DNA of 28,743 nt, from positions 1 through 28,743 of IMG/VR virus record IMGVR_UViG_3300012944_000171, one strand, 5' to 3'. Within the stretch, counting starts at the first letter, position 1. Each line of letters starts with the position of its first letter. A model generated the notes under the pieces. The model worked only from the letters and a program-made list of their open reading frames with translations, searched no databases and was not told the origin of the DNA. This document shows positions 1-6,758 of the stretch, piece by piece. Position numbers and translations under genes: made by a program. The stretch is from a virus.

Positions 1-190
1 CGAACGACATATCTTGTGTCGGACCCATTGGTGAACCATCATCACCTGGTCCCAATGGTCCCTGAGGAGCCATGGATTGAGAACCTAGATGAGCCATCTG
101 AGGGTCCGCTTCCTGTGGAAAACCAGGGGCAATAGTCTGAGCTATGTTCCTACCACGATATGCGTGTGAACTTTTAGTTTGTTTTTTCAT
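1..190 (-). CDS. Gly/Pro/Met-rich protein, N-terminal part only
   Basis: The reading frame starts at an ATG at 190 and runs off the left edge, so only 63 residues are visible. It is rich in Gly, Pro, Gln and Met and contains the motif AHLGSQSMAP, which is close to AHEGSQSIAP in the next gene upstream. The start lies three bases after the upstream stop, so the two are probably translated together. No family is recognised. Low complexity and position in the minus-strand block suggest a virion or tail-associated protein, but this is inference. Confidence 0.7.
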   Translation of the reverse strand, partial: MKKQTKSSHAYRGRNIAQTIAPGFPQEADPQMAHLGSQSMAPQGPLGPGDDGSPMGPTQDMSF

Positions 191-193
191 CTA

Positions 194-412
194 TTATTTT
201 CCACGACTATATTCAGAAGGTTCATAATCCCCTGTATCTTTTCTTTGTGTATAAGGAATAGTCGCTTTACTTAATTCACTAGGAGTTGTGAGAGCATTAG
301 GTGCTATAGATTGAGAACCTTCGTGTGCAGATTGAGTTGTACCTACAGATGGGAAAGCTTCATCAATCCTTTGATTCAGTCTCTGTTGGTGTTCTTGATG
401 ATAATCAGCCAT
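194..412 (-). CDS. Small hydrophilic protein with AHEGS motif (72 aa)
   Basis: The ATG at 412 overlaps the upstream stop in a TAATG junction, typical of coupled phage genes. The product is hydrophilic, with an N-terminal helical stretch rich in Gln, His and Arg (about residues 4-18) and then a Ser/Thr/Pro-rich part containing AHEGSQSIAP. That motif recurs in both flanking genes, so the three look like diverged copies or carry a shared short binding motif. No known family is recognised. Confidence 0.75.
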   Translation of the reverse strand: MADYHQEHQQRLNQRIDEAFPSVGTTQSAHEGSQSIAPNALTTPSELSKATIPYTQRKDTGDYEPSEYSRGK

Positions 413-612
413 TACATATCCATACCAGAGGGAGCACCATGCTCTAGACGAGTCGGTGAACCAGAACCTACTTTACCGGCGGTATACCCACCTGGATCGT
501 GGACTGGAGCGCCAGCACTACCGTCGTGGGACATAGAGCCTTCGTGGGCTCGTGTTGCTGTTCCTTTTAAATTATCGTAAGAAGGAACGTTATTTAGACC
601 ATATTGTACCAT
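412..612 (-). CDS. Small Gly-rich protein with AHEGS motif (66 aa)
   Basis: A hydrophilic 66-residue protein rich in Gly, Ser, His and Asp. It contains AHEGSMSHDGSAGAP around residues 22-36, which matches the motif in the next two genes downstream. No transmembrane segment or signal peptide is visible. It sits in a minus-strand run with 1-base overlaps and is probably co-transcribed with the tail-type genes upstream. Function unknown. Confidence 0.7.
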   Translation of the reverse strand: MVQYGLNNVPSYDNLKGTATRAHEGSMSHDGSAGAPVHDPGGYTAGKVGSGSPTRLEHGAPSGMDM

Positions 613-621
613 ATTTATCCT

Positions 622-744
622 TTATTGAAATGTCTGCCGGTTTCTACGGCTATCGTTAATGTTGCTTAGCGGTTTCTGCTTAGGTGGGACACTCATACTT
701 ACCGCTTTTCTAGGTCTTCCACCTAGTTTGCCTAGCGCTTGCAT
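622..744 (-). CDS. Short basic protein with GGRPRK motif (40 aa)
   Basis: This frame continues past the end of the DWPLP-repeat gene. An ATG at 744 lies four bases after that gene's stop (749-751), with an AAGGA directly before it, giving a 40-residue basic protein with LGKLGGRPRK near its start. The frame is open up to an ATG at 858, so a 78-residue version overlapping the upstream gene by 110 bases is possible. The motif resembles an AT-hook-like basic patch, which is a weak hint of nucleic-acid binding. The start is uncertain. Confidence 0.5.
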   Translation of the reverse strand: MQALGKLGGRPRKAVSMSVPPKQKPLSNINDSRRNRQTFQ

Positions 745-748
745 TTCC

Positions 749-1531
749 TTATTTTTTCCGTCTGGTAGCGGTTGTTTGGGCAGCAACAGCTGCTCTCTTA
801 TCTGCTGAGATAGCGTCCGCTTTTGCGAAGCCTCCGATTGATCCATATTTACGAGCAATGGCAGAATAAACTTCCTTTTCTGTTATATATCTACCAGATC
901 CTATTGAAGAAGGTGGCGGAGGTGCAGGTGGTGGAGGTAAAGTATTTATCATACTAAACCCAATAAATTCATCTATTCTTAAATAATCTTTAGGTAATGG
1001 CCAATTATACTGAGCTGTAGGTTTATTGACACTTATTTTAGGCAATTCTCTATTGTTATTAAACCAGAATTGATCAATAGGTAAAAGAGGCGATCTGGGA
1101 AGTGGATAATCAGTTTGCTTGAATGGTGGAGGAGGCGGAGGCTTTAGAGTAGTTAAGACTAGGTTTTGAATCCATGTCTGATCTATTCTATAATCATCAG
1201 GTGTAAAATTCCATTCAAATGCAAATGGATTTAATGTTGATGTTATTCTAAAACTAGAAGTTTCGGTATAATTATAATCTACATAAGGAAGTTTTTGAGG
1301 TAATTGCCAATCATACTGATTAAACGGTAACGAAGCTATTGAAATAGTAGGAGTTATTAAGATCCTAATATTATTTTGAATAATAGGAGGAGCTAATGGT
1401 GTAGGTAAGGGCCAGTCATGTTGAGCAAAAGGTTTAATACCCAATAAAAGAGTATTAGCCGGCCAAATCCAAGTATAATTTGGAAGTCTTAAGTGATCTC
1501 TAGGATTTGAACCTTGGACAAAATGAGCCAT
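749..1531 (-). CDS. DWPLP-repeat protein (260 aa)
   Basis: The protein is built from about five diverged repeats of 35-45 residues. Four carry a core of the type QxDWPLP (QHDWPLP, QYDWQLP, QTDYPLP, QYNWPLP), usually after PF or PT and followed by a proline-rich linker and a short Ile/Leu/Trp segment. Poly-proline runs lie between repeats 3 and 4 and after repeat 5. The C-terminus (about residues 215-260) is helical, Ala- and Lys-rich. The N-terminus (MAHFVQG) resembles that of the next gene upstream (MSFVQG). Similar aromatic-proline repeats occur in uncharacterised proteins of environmental phages, from memory. Function unknown; a virion-associated role is inferred from position. Confidence 0.85.
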   Translation of the reverse strand: MAHFVQGSNPRDHLRLPNYTWIWPANTLLLGIKPFAQHDWPLPTPLAPPIIQNNIRILITPTISIASLPFNQYDWQLPQKLPYVDYNYTETSSFRITSTLNPFAFEWNFTPDDYRIDQTWIQNLVLTTLKPPPPPPFKQTDYPLPRSPLLPIDQFWFNNNRELPKISVNKPTAQYNWPLPKDYLRIDEFIGFSMINTLPPPPAPPPPSSIGSGRYITEKEVYSAIARKYGSIGGFAKADAISADKRAAVAAQTTATRRKK

Positions 1532-2206
1532 TTACATCAAAATAGTAGAAAAGAAAGGAGTATTTACTGGCGGTTTAATTGCAATTACAAAAGCTGGGTA
1601 AGTTTGTGTTTGTGTGGGAGTAAAAGTTCCTGCTACTGTTCCAGGAGAAGCTAAAACTTTTGTATCCTCAGTTACCATAGGAAGAGCTGTATTCACTAAT
1701 ACAGTATTTCTAAGAGTAAAACCAGTTCCTGCAGTTGGTGTTCCTGTGCCTCCAGAATTAAAACAACCACCTACAATTATATCGTTAGGTATAGTTGTGG
1801 TCACATTACCAGAAGTTATAGCATCTGTAGTGACTGACCCAACTACTGAATTCTGTCCAGTATGCACATCGGTAGGATTCGAAACTCCTAAACACCCGCT
1901 CTCTTCAATAGCTATAAGAGATATCGTACCTGATTGAGTTGAACTGGCAACTACAGATGTAGGAGAACCTGAAATGTTTCCTAAAATAAATGTAGCTGTT
2001 TGCGAATTAACACCACCGGTAGTTATACTATCGAGTATGGCTGCAGACACGCCCCCTACCGTAACTGATAAAGTAGGAGTAAACCCATTTTGAGATACAA
2101 TACCCCATACAGTATTACCTGTAGTAACTCCAGCACCAAATGTTGCTGTTAAAGTACTTTGAGAAGTAGCTCCTGAAGTAGCTGTAGTTCCTTGAACAAA
2201 TGACAT
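1532..2206 (-). CDS. Beta-rich Thr/Ser/Gly protein, probably virion surface (224 aa)
   Basis: The composition is dominated by Thr, Ser, Gly and Val with few charged residues, in alternating patterns typical of beta sandwiches in phage tail and appendage proteins. The start MSFVQG followed by a Ser/Thr-rich stretch resembles the N-termini of other environmental phage beta-sandwich proteins. No signal peptide or membrane segment is seen. Its start is three bases from the stop of the beta-helix gene, indicating one transcript. A role in adhesion or as a virion decoration is inferred, not shown. Confidence 0.8.
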   Translation of the reverse strand: MSFVQGTTATSGATSQSTLTATFGAGVTTGNTVWGIVSQNGFTPTLSVTVGGVSAAILDSITTGGVNSQTATFILGNISGSPTSVVASSTQSGTISLIAIEESGCLGVSNPTDVHTGQNSVVGSVTTDAITSGNVTTTIPNDIIVGGCFNSGGTGTPTAGTGFTLRNTVLVNTALPMVTEDTKVLASPGTVAGTFTPTQTQTYPAFVIAIKPPVNTPFFSTILM

Positions 2207-2209
2207 AAA

Positions 2210-3793
2210 TTATAGTCCACACGGTACGGTTATAAGACTACGCATTACTCTGACATTTACACCATCCCAATACAAACCACCGCAAATACCTTTACACCAT
2301 ACTGGATAATCTGGATTAGGTGCACATGTTTTATTAGGCAACTGATAACCCTTACCAGAACATCCTGCGCAAGAGGCTTGCAAATCGGAGATTATAGATG
2401 GTACTGTTAAAGTTGACGTTAGCGGATCATATCCCATGCATTGAGTCACACTCTGAAAAGAACTACAATTTGGAGGACCATTCTGATTATTGATTAAATC
2501 AGTTACATTAGTGAATAAAGGATTTGTATATATGTTTATGCCGACATTCGCACCATTGAATGCCACTGCATTATTTCCTGGGTCACAACTACCAGGGCAA
2601 CTGGTATGTGCACCTTTGAGTATATTTTCAACGCCAGTACCTCCGATTACGGCATTTGGCTGCGGATTTCCAACTTCAAGAGCAAAGACCCCACCACCTC
2701 CAGTATTCGTTGAATTTGGTTCTTGAACTATGTTTTTACATAGAGTAGTGGCCCATGGACTTGTTGAACCATTAAATGTAATTCCTCCATAATTTCCACC
2801 TACTGGAAATCCATTAATACTGTTATTATACATAGTATTATTACAAATATTAAAGGGAGTTTGTATTCCTATTCCACCACCAGCATAAAAGATATTTATG
2901 CCAAATGTATGGCTTGTGTAAATAATATTATTAGTTAACACAGTCTTTTGAGAATAATTTAAACGATCAAAAGAATCTAAATTAACACCCTCCCCATCTG
3001 AATTCGAGGAACATCCAGGACCTACTGAATTCCACACGCCGTTGCCATGAATAAATATGTGCGTGCCAGCAACCGTATCAAAATTCTGTGGACTGACGGG
3101 ATTAATTGAACCTCCGCACACAGATGGTCCGTCAGTATTTCCACGCTCGGCTATATTTCCCACTACCGCCCAATAATCAAAACTTGTCGTACTTGCACAA
3201 GGACCGGCTAAAAATGAAGAACCTGAGTTTATGCTTTCATTATTGATAAAGGCAACATGATGTAAAGTTGACGCAACGGAACACGCATCCATAAAGAATG
3301 AACTACTTTGACCGCTAGTATTAGGAGTAGTCGATGACCAACCCATAACAGCCCAATTACTCTTGTTAATATCAAAAGTATTTCCACTACTAGTCAACGT
3401 ATTATTACATGCACCAACAAACGTACCACCGCAAAGCATGGTAGCGAAGTATATTCCTCCAGTACTGTCTATTCCACCGCTGGTTGATGGACAATCTGAC
3501 GATGTACCCCAGGTATTGAACTGTCTTGCATAATTTCCTGTAGCATCAATTATTACATCTCCACACTTTACAGAATGATTTGGTGTCAACCATGCAGTAG
3601 CTGGAGTCAATCCATTATTAGCATCATTTCCGGTTTGTGAAAGATAGTAAAGATGTAAAGGCGTAAAAATAGGATCACTTGAAGATGGAACAAAAGAAGG
3701 GGGAGTCACTACAGGTTGAGCTGTTGCAACTGTTATTGAAATACCTACTATTGCTACAAGAGATAAAAAGAAAAGACCTATTGTTTTAATCAT
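2210..3793 (-). CDS. Right-handed beta-helix protein with signal peptide (527 aa)
   Basis: Residues 1-26 form a good Sec-type signal sequence: a Lys near the start, then a hydrophobic core ending near ATAQ. A segment of the type YYLSQTGNDANNG (about residues 49-61) is the usual opening of parallel beta-helix proteins (pectate-lyase/PbH1 group). The body is Asn/Gly/Ser/Thr-rich with repeated short strands, as in phage tailspikes and polysaccharide lyases. The last 70 residues contain about seven cysteines, suggesting disulphides. A cleavable signal is odd for a virion tailspike; the protein may instead be exported, or the segment may act as a membrane anchor. The start overlaps the next downstream reading frame's stop pattern cleanly, and the 206-residue upstream gene ends in an ATGA junction at 3790-3793. 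Confidence 0.85.
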   Translation of the reverse strand: MIKTIGLFFLSLVAIVGISITVATAQPVVTPPSFVPSSSDPIFTPLHLYYLSQTGNDANNGLTPATAWLTPNHSVKCGDVIIDATGNYARQFNTWGTSSDCPSTSGGIDSTGGIYFATMLCGGTFVGACNNTLTSSGNTFDINKSNWAVMGWSSTTPNTSGQSSSFFMDACSVASTLHHVAFINNESINSGSSFLAGPCASTTSFDYWAVVGNIAERGNTDGPSVCGGSINPVSPQNFDTVAGTHIFIHGNGVWNSVGPGCSSNSDGEGVNLDSFDRLNYSQKTVLTNNIIYTSHTFGINIFYAGGGIGIQTPFNICNNTMYNNSINGFPVGGNYGGITFNGSTSPWATTLCKNIVQEPNSTNTGGGGVFALEVGNPQPNAVIGGTGVENILKGAHTSCPGSCDPGNNAVAFNGANVGINIYTNPLFTNVTDLINNQNGPPNCSSFQSVTQCMGYDPLTSTLTVPSIISDLQASCAGCSGKGYQLPNKTCAPNPDYPVWCKGICGGLYWDGVNVRVMRSLITVPCGL

Positions 3794-4410
3794 GGTATTG
3801 TGAACACCGATAAATTTTGAATAACATCACCTGTTGCTTGAAATAAGAAATTAACATTAATACCGTTTGATTCTGCTTGTGTAAGCGCATAGTCATATTG
3901 ACCATTTCCTAAGTTAGTTACTATTCCTAGGCCGGTGGATTGTGCTCCACCGTCCTTTGAAACAATTACAGAGACAGAAGCGGAAGGATCTGCTATTCCT
4001 GACGTAGAAAACATACAAGCGGTAATATGTTGTCCAGGTATATTTTTATGAAGACCTCCTGTTAAGAACATTAGGTTTTCAGGTAATGCGTTACTAGCAG
4101 GAGCAGTCATTAGAAAACTCACACAATTTCCATTGGTTTCTGCTTGAGATGGAGAATAATTATATATTCCATTTCCTAATTCTGTTACTGCGCCTGAACC
4201 AGTAACTTGTGGACCGCCGTCAGCAGATGTTCGAACTGTTACTCCAGAACCTAATCCTATTAGTGGTAAATCATCAGTTACTTTGATTAAACCAAATGTA
4301 AAGTTCTGACCAGCAACATTCTGCAGGAGACTCATATCAGATAGATTTCCTATTACAACTGGAGTACCAGCACTAAATGTAATTCCTGAGCTTCTGAATG
4401 TGATGGCCAT
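3790..4410 (-). CDS. Structural-type protein with internal duplication (206 aa)
   Basis: Two copies of a domain of about 60 residues can be aligned by eye. Both have the pattern S-x-D-G-G-x-Q-x-T-G, then LGNG-x-Y-x-Y, then QAE-x-NG and a hydrophobic strand. The first copy is at about residues 60-120 and the second at about 145-206. Such modules occur in phage tail or neck-fibre proteins, from general knowledge. It overlaps the beta-helix gene by four bases (ATGA), so translation is probably coupled. A role as an adaptor or base for the beta-helix protein is inferred from adjacency only. Confidence 0.8.
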   Translation of the reverse strand: MAITFRSSGITFSAGTPVVIGNLSDMSLLQNVAGQNFTFGLIKVTDDLPLIGLGSGVTVRTSADGGPQVTGSGAVTELGNGIYNYSPSQAETNGNCVSFLMTAPASNALPENLMFLTGGLHKNIPGQHITACMFSTSGIADPSASVSVIVSKDGGAQSTGLGIVTNLGNGQYDYALTQAESNGINVNFLFQATGDVIQNLSVFTIP

Positions 4411-4416
4411 AAAACA

Positions 4417-4953
4417 TCAATACGGCTCGTAAATAATATGAACGTTAGAAGTAGTAGAAGAGCCAGTACCTGCTGATAGATTCAAGAGCATTGCCTGACC
4501 GAAGGTTACGGGAGGGCCTGCTGCAAAGACAGCATTACCAACTAAAGTGAACTGTTGGGTAGGAGCTGCATTCCAGCGTATAATGCCACCGAAGGTATTA
4601 AGACCGACGTTGATCTTAGCTGCGGTAATAGCATTAGATGCTTGCGGTTGTGTAGTTGTAGCTGCAATGTATGTAGTGTTTGCAACAGGAGTTGAATTCG
4701 ACTGCATAGGACCGTCGCCATTTGGAGCAGCTAGGGCAGTAGGGCCGCCAGTCTGTGCAGTAGAAATGGGAACAAATGAGAATGCACCTATAGTTGATGC
4801 AGATGCAGTACCAGAAATAAGAATCTCATTAATGTCCGTCACTTGAGTAGTGGACGAACCCACCATTGCCATATAACCACTAGACGTTGCATTGGTTGCA
4901 AGAGCAGTCGGAGGAAAGGTTACTCCATACGTATGGAAATTTCGTTTAGCCAA
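4417..4953 (-). CDS. Ala/Thr-rich virion-type protein (178 aa)
   Basis: A low-charge protein rich in Ala, Thr, Gly, Pro and Asn, with a basic N-terminus (MAKRNFHTYG). Its composition resembles beta-rich minor structural proteins of phages. No signal or membrane segment is seen. It lies six bases upstream of the duplicated-domain gene on the same strand. No specific family is recognised; a virion protein is the most likely reading. Confidence 0.75.
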   Translation of the reverse strand: MAKRNFHTYGVTFPPTALATNATSSGYMAMVGSSTTQVTDINEILISGTASASTIGAFSFVPISTAQTGGPTALAAPNGDGPMQSNSTPVANTTYIAATTTQPQASNAITAAKINVGLNTFGGIIRWNAAPTQQFTLVGNAVFAAGPPVTFGQAMLLNLSAGTGSSTTSNVHIIYEPY

Positions 4954-4958
4954 TTTTA

Positions 4959-5306
4959 TTATTCCTTAAGGTTAACTAAGAAGGAATGACCTTCTTCTAA
5001 TTGTTGTGTATAAGTTTTATGTACATAGTCAGGTAATCTTTGCTCTATACCACAATTATCACAAATATACTTATTGCAAGCTTGACAATAAGATCTTTCT
5101 CGTGTACGGTGTGGGTTCATAATAACAACAGTACCACAATGACTACAATGATTGGTCTTAGCTTCATAGAGTTTTTCTCCAGATGCTTCCGTACTGTATC
5201 CTAGAGCCTTGGCTTCTTCAGGAGTAAATCCTGGAGATGCTCTGTGGTCTAGCATTAAATAGCCTTCGTGTAATTGTTTATTAGAAATAGAATGAATATT
5301 ACTCAT
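4959..5306 (-). CDS. Zinc-ribbon protein of the DHRASPG type (115 aa)
   Basis: Four CxxC-type pairs (CSHC, CQAC and CDNC plus a nearby Cys) between about residues 54 and 87 predict one or two zinc-binding ribbons. The segment MLDHRASPGFTPE and the RTRERSYC stretch match a small conserved protein that I recall from environmental phages, of unknown function. The first ATG (5306) has no Shine-Dalgarno sequence and lies almost at the predicted transcription start. A second ATG at 5255 (residue 18) has a GAAGG seven bases ahead. The conserved part just before residue 18 favours the longer form. It is the first gene of the leftward transcript. Confidence 0.85.
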   Translation of the reverse strand: MSNIHSISNKQLHEGYLMLDHRASPGFTPEEAKALGYSTEASGEKLYEAKTNHCSHCGTVVIMNPHRTRERSYCQACNKYICDNCGIEQRLPDYVHKTYTQQLEEGHSFLVNLKE

Positions 5307-5313
5307 ACCTACT

Positions 5314-5342
5314 ATTATACACTAATTAGAAAAGGATGTCAA
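5314..5342 (-). promoter_or_regulatory. Consensus sigma70-type promoter reading left
   Basis: On the minus strand TTGACA (5342-5337) and TATAAT (5319-5314) are separated by exactly 17 bases, a perfect match to the housekeeping consensus. Transcription would begin about position 5307, at the ATG of the zinc-ribbon gene, giving an almost leaderless message for the leftward tail-type genes. Confidence 0.85.
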
Positions 5343-5349
5343 GAAGAAA

Positions 5350-5508
5350 ATGAAGATTGGTAAAATATATATTATGGAAGAAGATGAAGATAAACCTTGG
5401 ATCAAACTAGAGTTCAATGTAGATGGGATGCTTAGTTGGAAGAATGTAGATAATATTAAAATAGTCGGTATTGGATACGAATCATATGACAATGCTGAAC
5501 AGATTTGA
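5350..5508 (+). CDS. Small acidic protein (52 aa)
   Basis: The ATG at 5350 follows an AAGAAG-type purine run and opens a 52-residue acidic protein (MKIGKIYIMEEDED at the N-terminus). It lies head-to-head with the leftward zinc-ribbon gene and overlaps the next rightward gene by about 20 bases. The sequence is protein-like, with alternating hydrophobic and charged residues and Trp. No family is recognised. Confidence 0.6.
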   Translation: MKIGKIYIMEEDEDKPWIKLEFNVDGMLSWKNVDNIKIVGIGYESYDNAEQI

Positions 5509-5869
5509 TTTCATCTCTTATCTGAAGAGACACCTAATGTTGGGTCAAGTAGATCCTTGGAGAAAGACATTAGAGGATGAACCTATTTATACTTTGCTAT
5601 TAGATCTCAACACTGCTTATGAAGAATGTAAACGTTGGTCCAATCAAGATATTTCAAGACAAGAGTTTATTGATTATCTTAAGATAAACGATATTTATTT
5701 GTTCAAGAACGTAGATGAATTTAAAACAGTAAAAGAAAAGAAAAAACCTAAGGAATCATCTGTTAAGACTAAGAAATCTATGAGTCAAGAACAAAGGGAA
5801 ATCTTACGAAATCGTATGATTAAAATCAACAGTGAGAGAAAAGGCTCGATCTCCGAAAACCCTCAGTAA
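5486..5869 (+). CDS. Hydrophilic helical protein (127 aa)
   Basis: The frame is open from a TTG at 5471, but ATG codons at 5486 and 5492 are more likely starts. The first 75 residues look like a compact helical domain with many Asp, Tyr and Leu. The C-terminal third is a basic linker and a helix with SQEQREILRNRMIKIN. Similar Glu/Arg-rich C-terminal helices occur in small phage proteins of unknown function. No catalytic motif is seen. Confidence 0.7.
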   Translation: MTMLNRFDFISYLKRHLMLGQVDPWRKTLEDEPIYTLLLDLNTAYEECKRWSNQDISRQEFIDYLKINDIYLFKNVDEFKTVKEKKKPKESSVKTKKSMSQEQREILRNRMIKINSERKGSISENPQ

Positions 5870-5879
5870 GTTCCTGAGA

Positions 5880-5942
5880 AAAACCTCAGTAAAATCGTAA
5901 CTCAGATATAATCTAGCGTCGAATCTTTTTTACTGAGGTTTT
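5880..5942 (+). promoter_or_regulatory. 15-bp inverted repeat flanking a TATAAT box
   Basis: The 15-base arm AAAACCTCAGTAAAA (5880-5894) recurs as an exact inverted copy at 5928-5942, with 33 bases between. The spacer holds a perfect TATAAT at 5907-5912 but no good -35 box 17 bases upstream. A third partial copy, CCTCAGTAA, lies at 5861-5869 at the end of the previous gene. This could be a two-site operator around a promoter, or a weak terminator hairpin; the sequence alone does not decide. Confidence 0.5.
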
Positions 5943-5969
5943 CTTGATATTTATCAATAAGGAGAAGTA

Positions 5970-6059
5970 ATGAAGAAATGTAGCAATTGTGGATGGATTT
6001 ACAGGAAAGAAATCAAAGAATGTCCTCGTTGTTTTAGTTTGGATTATATAAATGTATGA
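5970..6059 (+). CDS. Minimal zinc-ribbon peptide (29 aa)
   Basis: A strong AAGGAGA lies a few bases before the ATG at 5970. The 29-residue product has CSNC and CPRC pairs separated by a basic segment, the minimum for a zinc knuckle or rubredoxin-like ribbon. Its stop overlaps the next gene, whose ATG is at 6052. A nucleic-acid-binding or protein-binding role is possible; no family is assigned. Confidence 0.6.
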   Translation: MKKCSNCGWIYRKEIKECPRCFSLDYINV

Positions 6060-6198
6060 ATTATTAATAGCAATTCCTATTTCTATTATCTATGTGGGAT
6101 TTATATTTTATATGGGTAAAAGAATTAAATATTCTCGAACATTATTTTTACCGAGATGTAGTTATTATAAAAAATTGTTCGATACTTCTAAGGTGTAG
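6052..6198 (+). CDS. Small single-span membrane protein (48 aa)
   Basis: The ATG at 6052 overlaps the end of the zinc-ribbon peptide. Residues 3-21 form one clear transmembrane helix, followed by a basic, Tyr-rich tail (MGKRIKYSRT onward), which would stay in the cytoplasm. No lysis or superinfection-exclusion motif is recognised. Host-membrane targeting is inferred from the single helix. Confidence 0.6.
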   Translation: MYELLIAIPISIIYVGFIFYMGKRIKYSRTLFLPRCSYYKKLFDTSKV

Positions 6199-6200
6199 AA

Positions 6201-6413
6201 ATGGAAAAACATTATTTATTAGACTCTAGTGTTTCTAAAGAAGATAGAAAGATTATTACTGATGCATTTAGAAACTTTATTAAATTTCATGAAGAGAGAA
6301 TAAAATTGGCGAGTAATTCTCGAGGTGTAGTTCACCGCGCCTACCCCCCGGGGTGTACCCCCTGCTACGGGTGGTGGCGGGAGGGTCATATTGTAGCCAA
6401 AGCTACACTCTGA
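6201..6413 (+). CDS. Small protein with GC-rich structured 3' end (70 aa)
   Basis: The ATG at 6201 lies two bases after the previous stop. Residues 1-45 are an AT-rich, charged helical segment like those of neighbouring genes. From about residue 46 the DNA abruptly becomes GC-rich, and residues HRAYPPGCTPCYGWW are encoded by a 12-position imperfect stem (6335-6346 with 6369-6380). A second perfect hairpin covers the last codons. The C-terminus looks like read-through into an inserted palindromic element rather than original coding sequence. Confidence 0.55.
   Translation: MEKHYLLDSSVSKEDRKIITDAFRNFIKFHEERIKLASNSRGVVHRAYPPGCTPCYGWWREGHIVAKATL
6335..6407 (+). repeat. GC-rich palindromic element at a gene 3' end
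   Basis: CCGCGCCTACCC (6335-6346) can pair with GGGTGGTGGCGG (6369-6380) with two mismatches, enclosing a GGGG/CCCC mini-hairpin. TGTAGC (6392-6397) pairs exactly with GCTACA (6402-6407). The GC content is far above the flanks. It may be a mobile palindromic repeat or a transcript-end structure. Confidence 0.55.
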
Positions 6414-6758
6414 TACGCATAGTATGTATGTTAGCATACCTTACATACTATAGCTTACTACGTAAAGTGTAGCGTATATATAGCGTATGTAATACATGCG
6501 TAATCCTATATTAGGTCGGAAAAACACCGAATAGCCGCATTTGTATTTGAATAACGCACTCGTTAACAAATCTAATGATGGCGTAATTATTTGTCTCTCA
6601 CCTTGATATTACCTTAATGCAGCCTTGACAATGACACAATCAAGGATTAGAATGATATCAACAATAAGAAAAGACTATCACTTGATGATAGTGCTGTTTC
6701 TCATCGTTAACCAGACCCAAGCATTGCCTACACCTTGCCCGTTCAAGAGGTGGAAGCA
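6414..6758. other. 345-base intergenic region with palindromes and a promoter
   Basis: No convincing gene is seen; the open frame at 6625-6996 is a shadow of the next gene. The left part is full of short palindromes: ATAGTATGTA (6419-6428) pairs exactly with TACATACTAT (6442-6451), and GCGTA/TACGC-like words recur to 6510. The right part holds a strong promoter (6625-6653) and a 7-bp hairpin, ACTATCA/TGATAGT (6674-6692), in the expected leader. The region could hold regulatory sites or a replication-associated element. Confidence 0.6.
6625..6653 (+). promoter_or_regulatory. Strong sigma70-type promoter
   Basis: TTGACA (6625-6630) and TAGAAT (6648-6653) are 17 bases apart, 11 of 12 consensus positions. 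The message would start near 6660 and read the genes at 6759 and 7130, ending at the terminator at 8409-8438, so it defines a compact two-gene unit. Confidence 0.8.
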
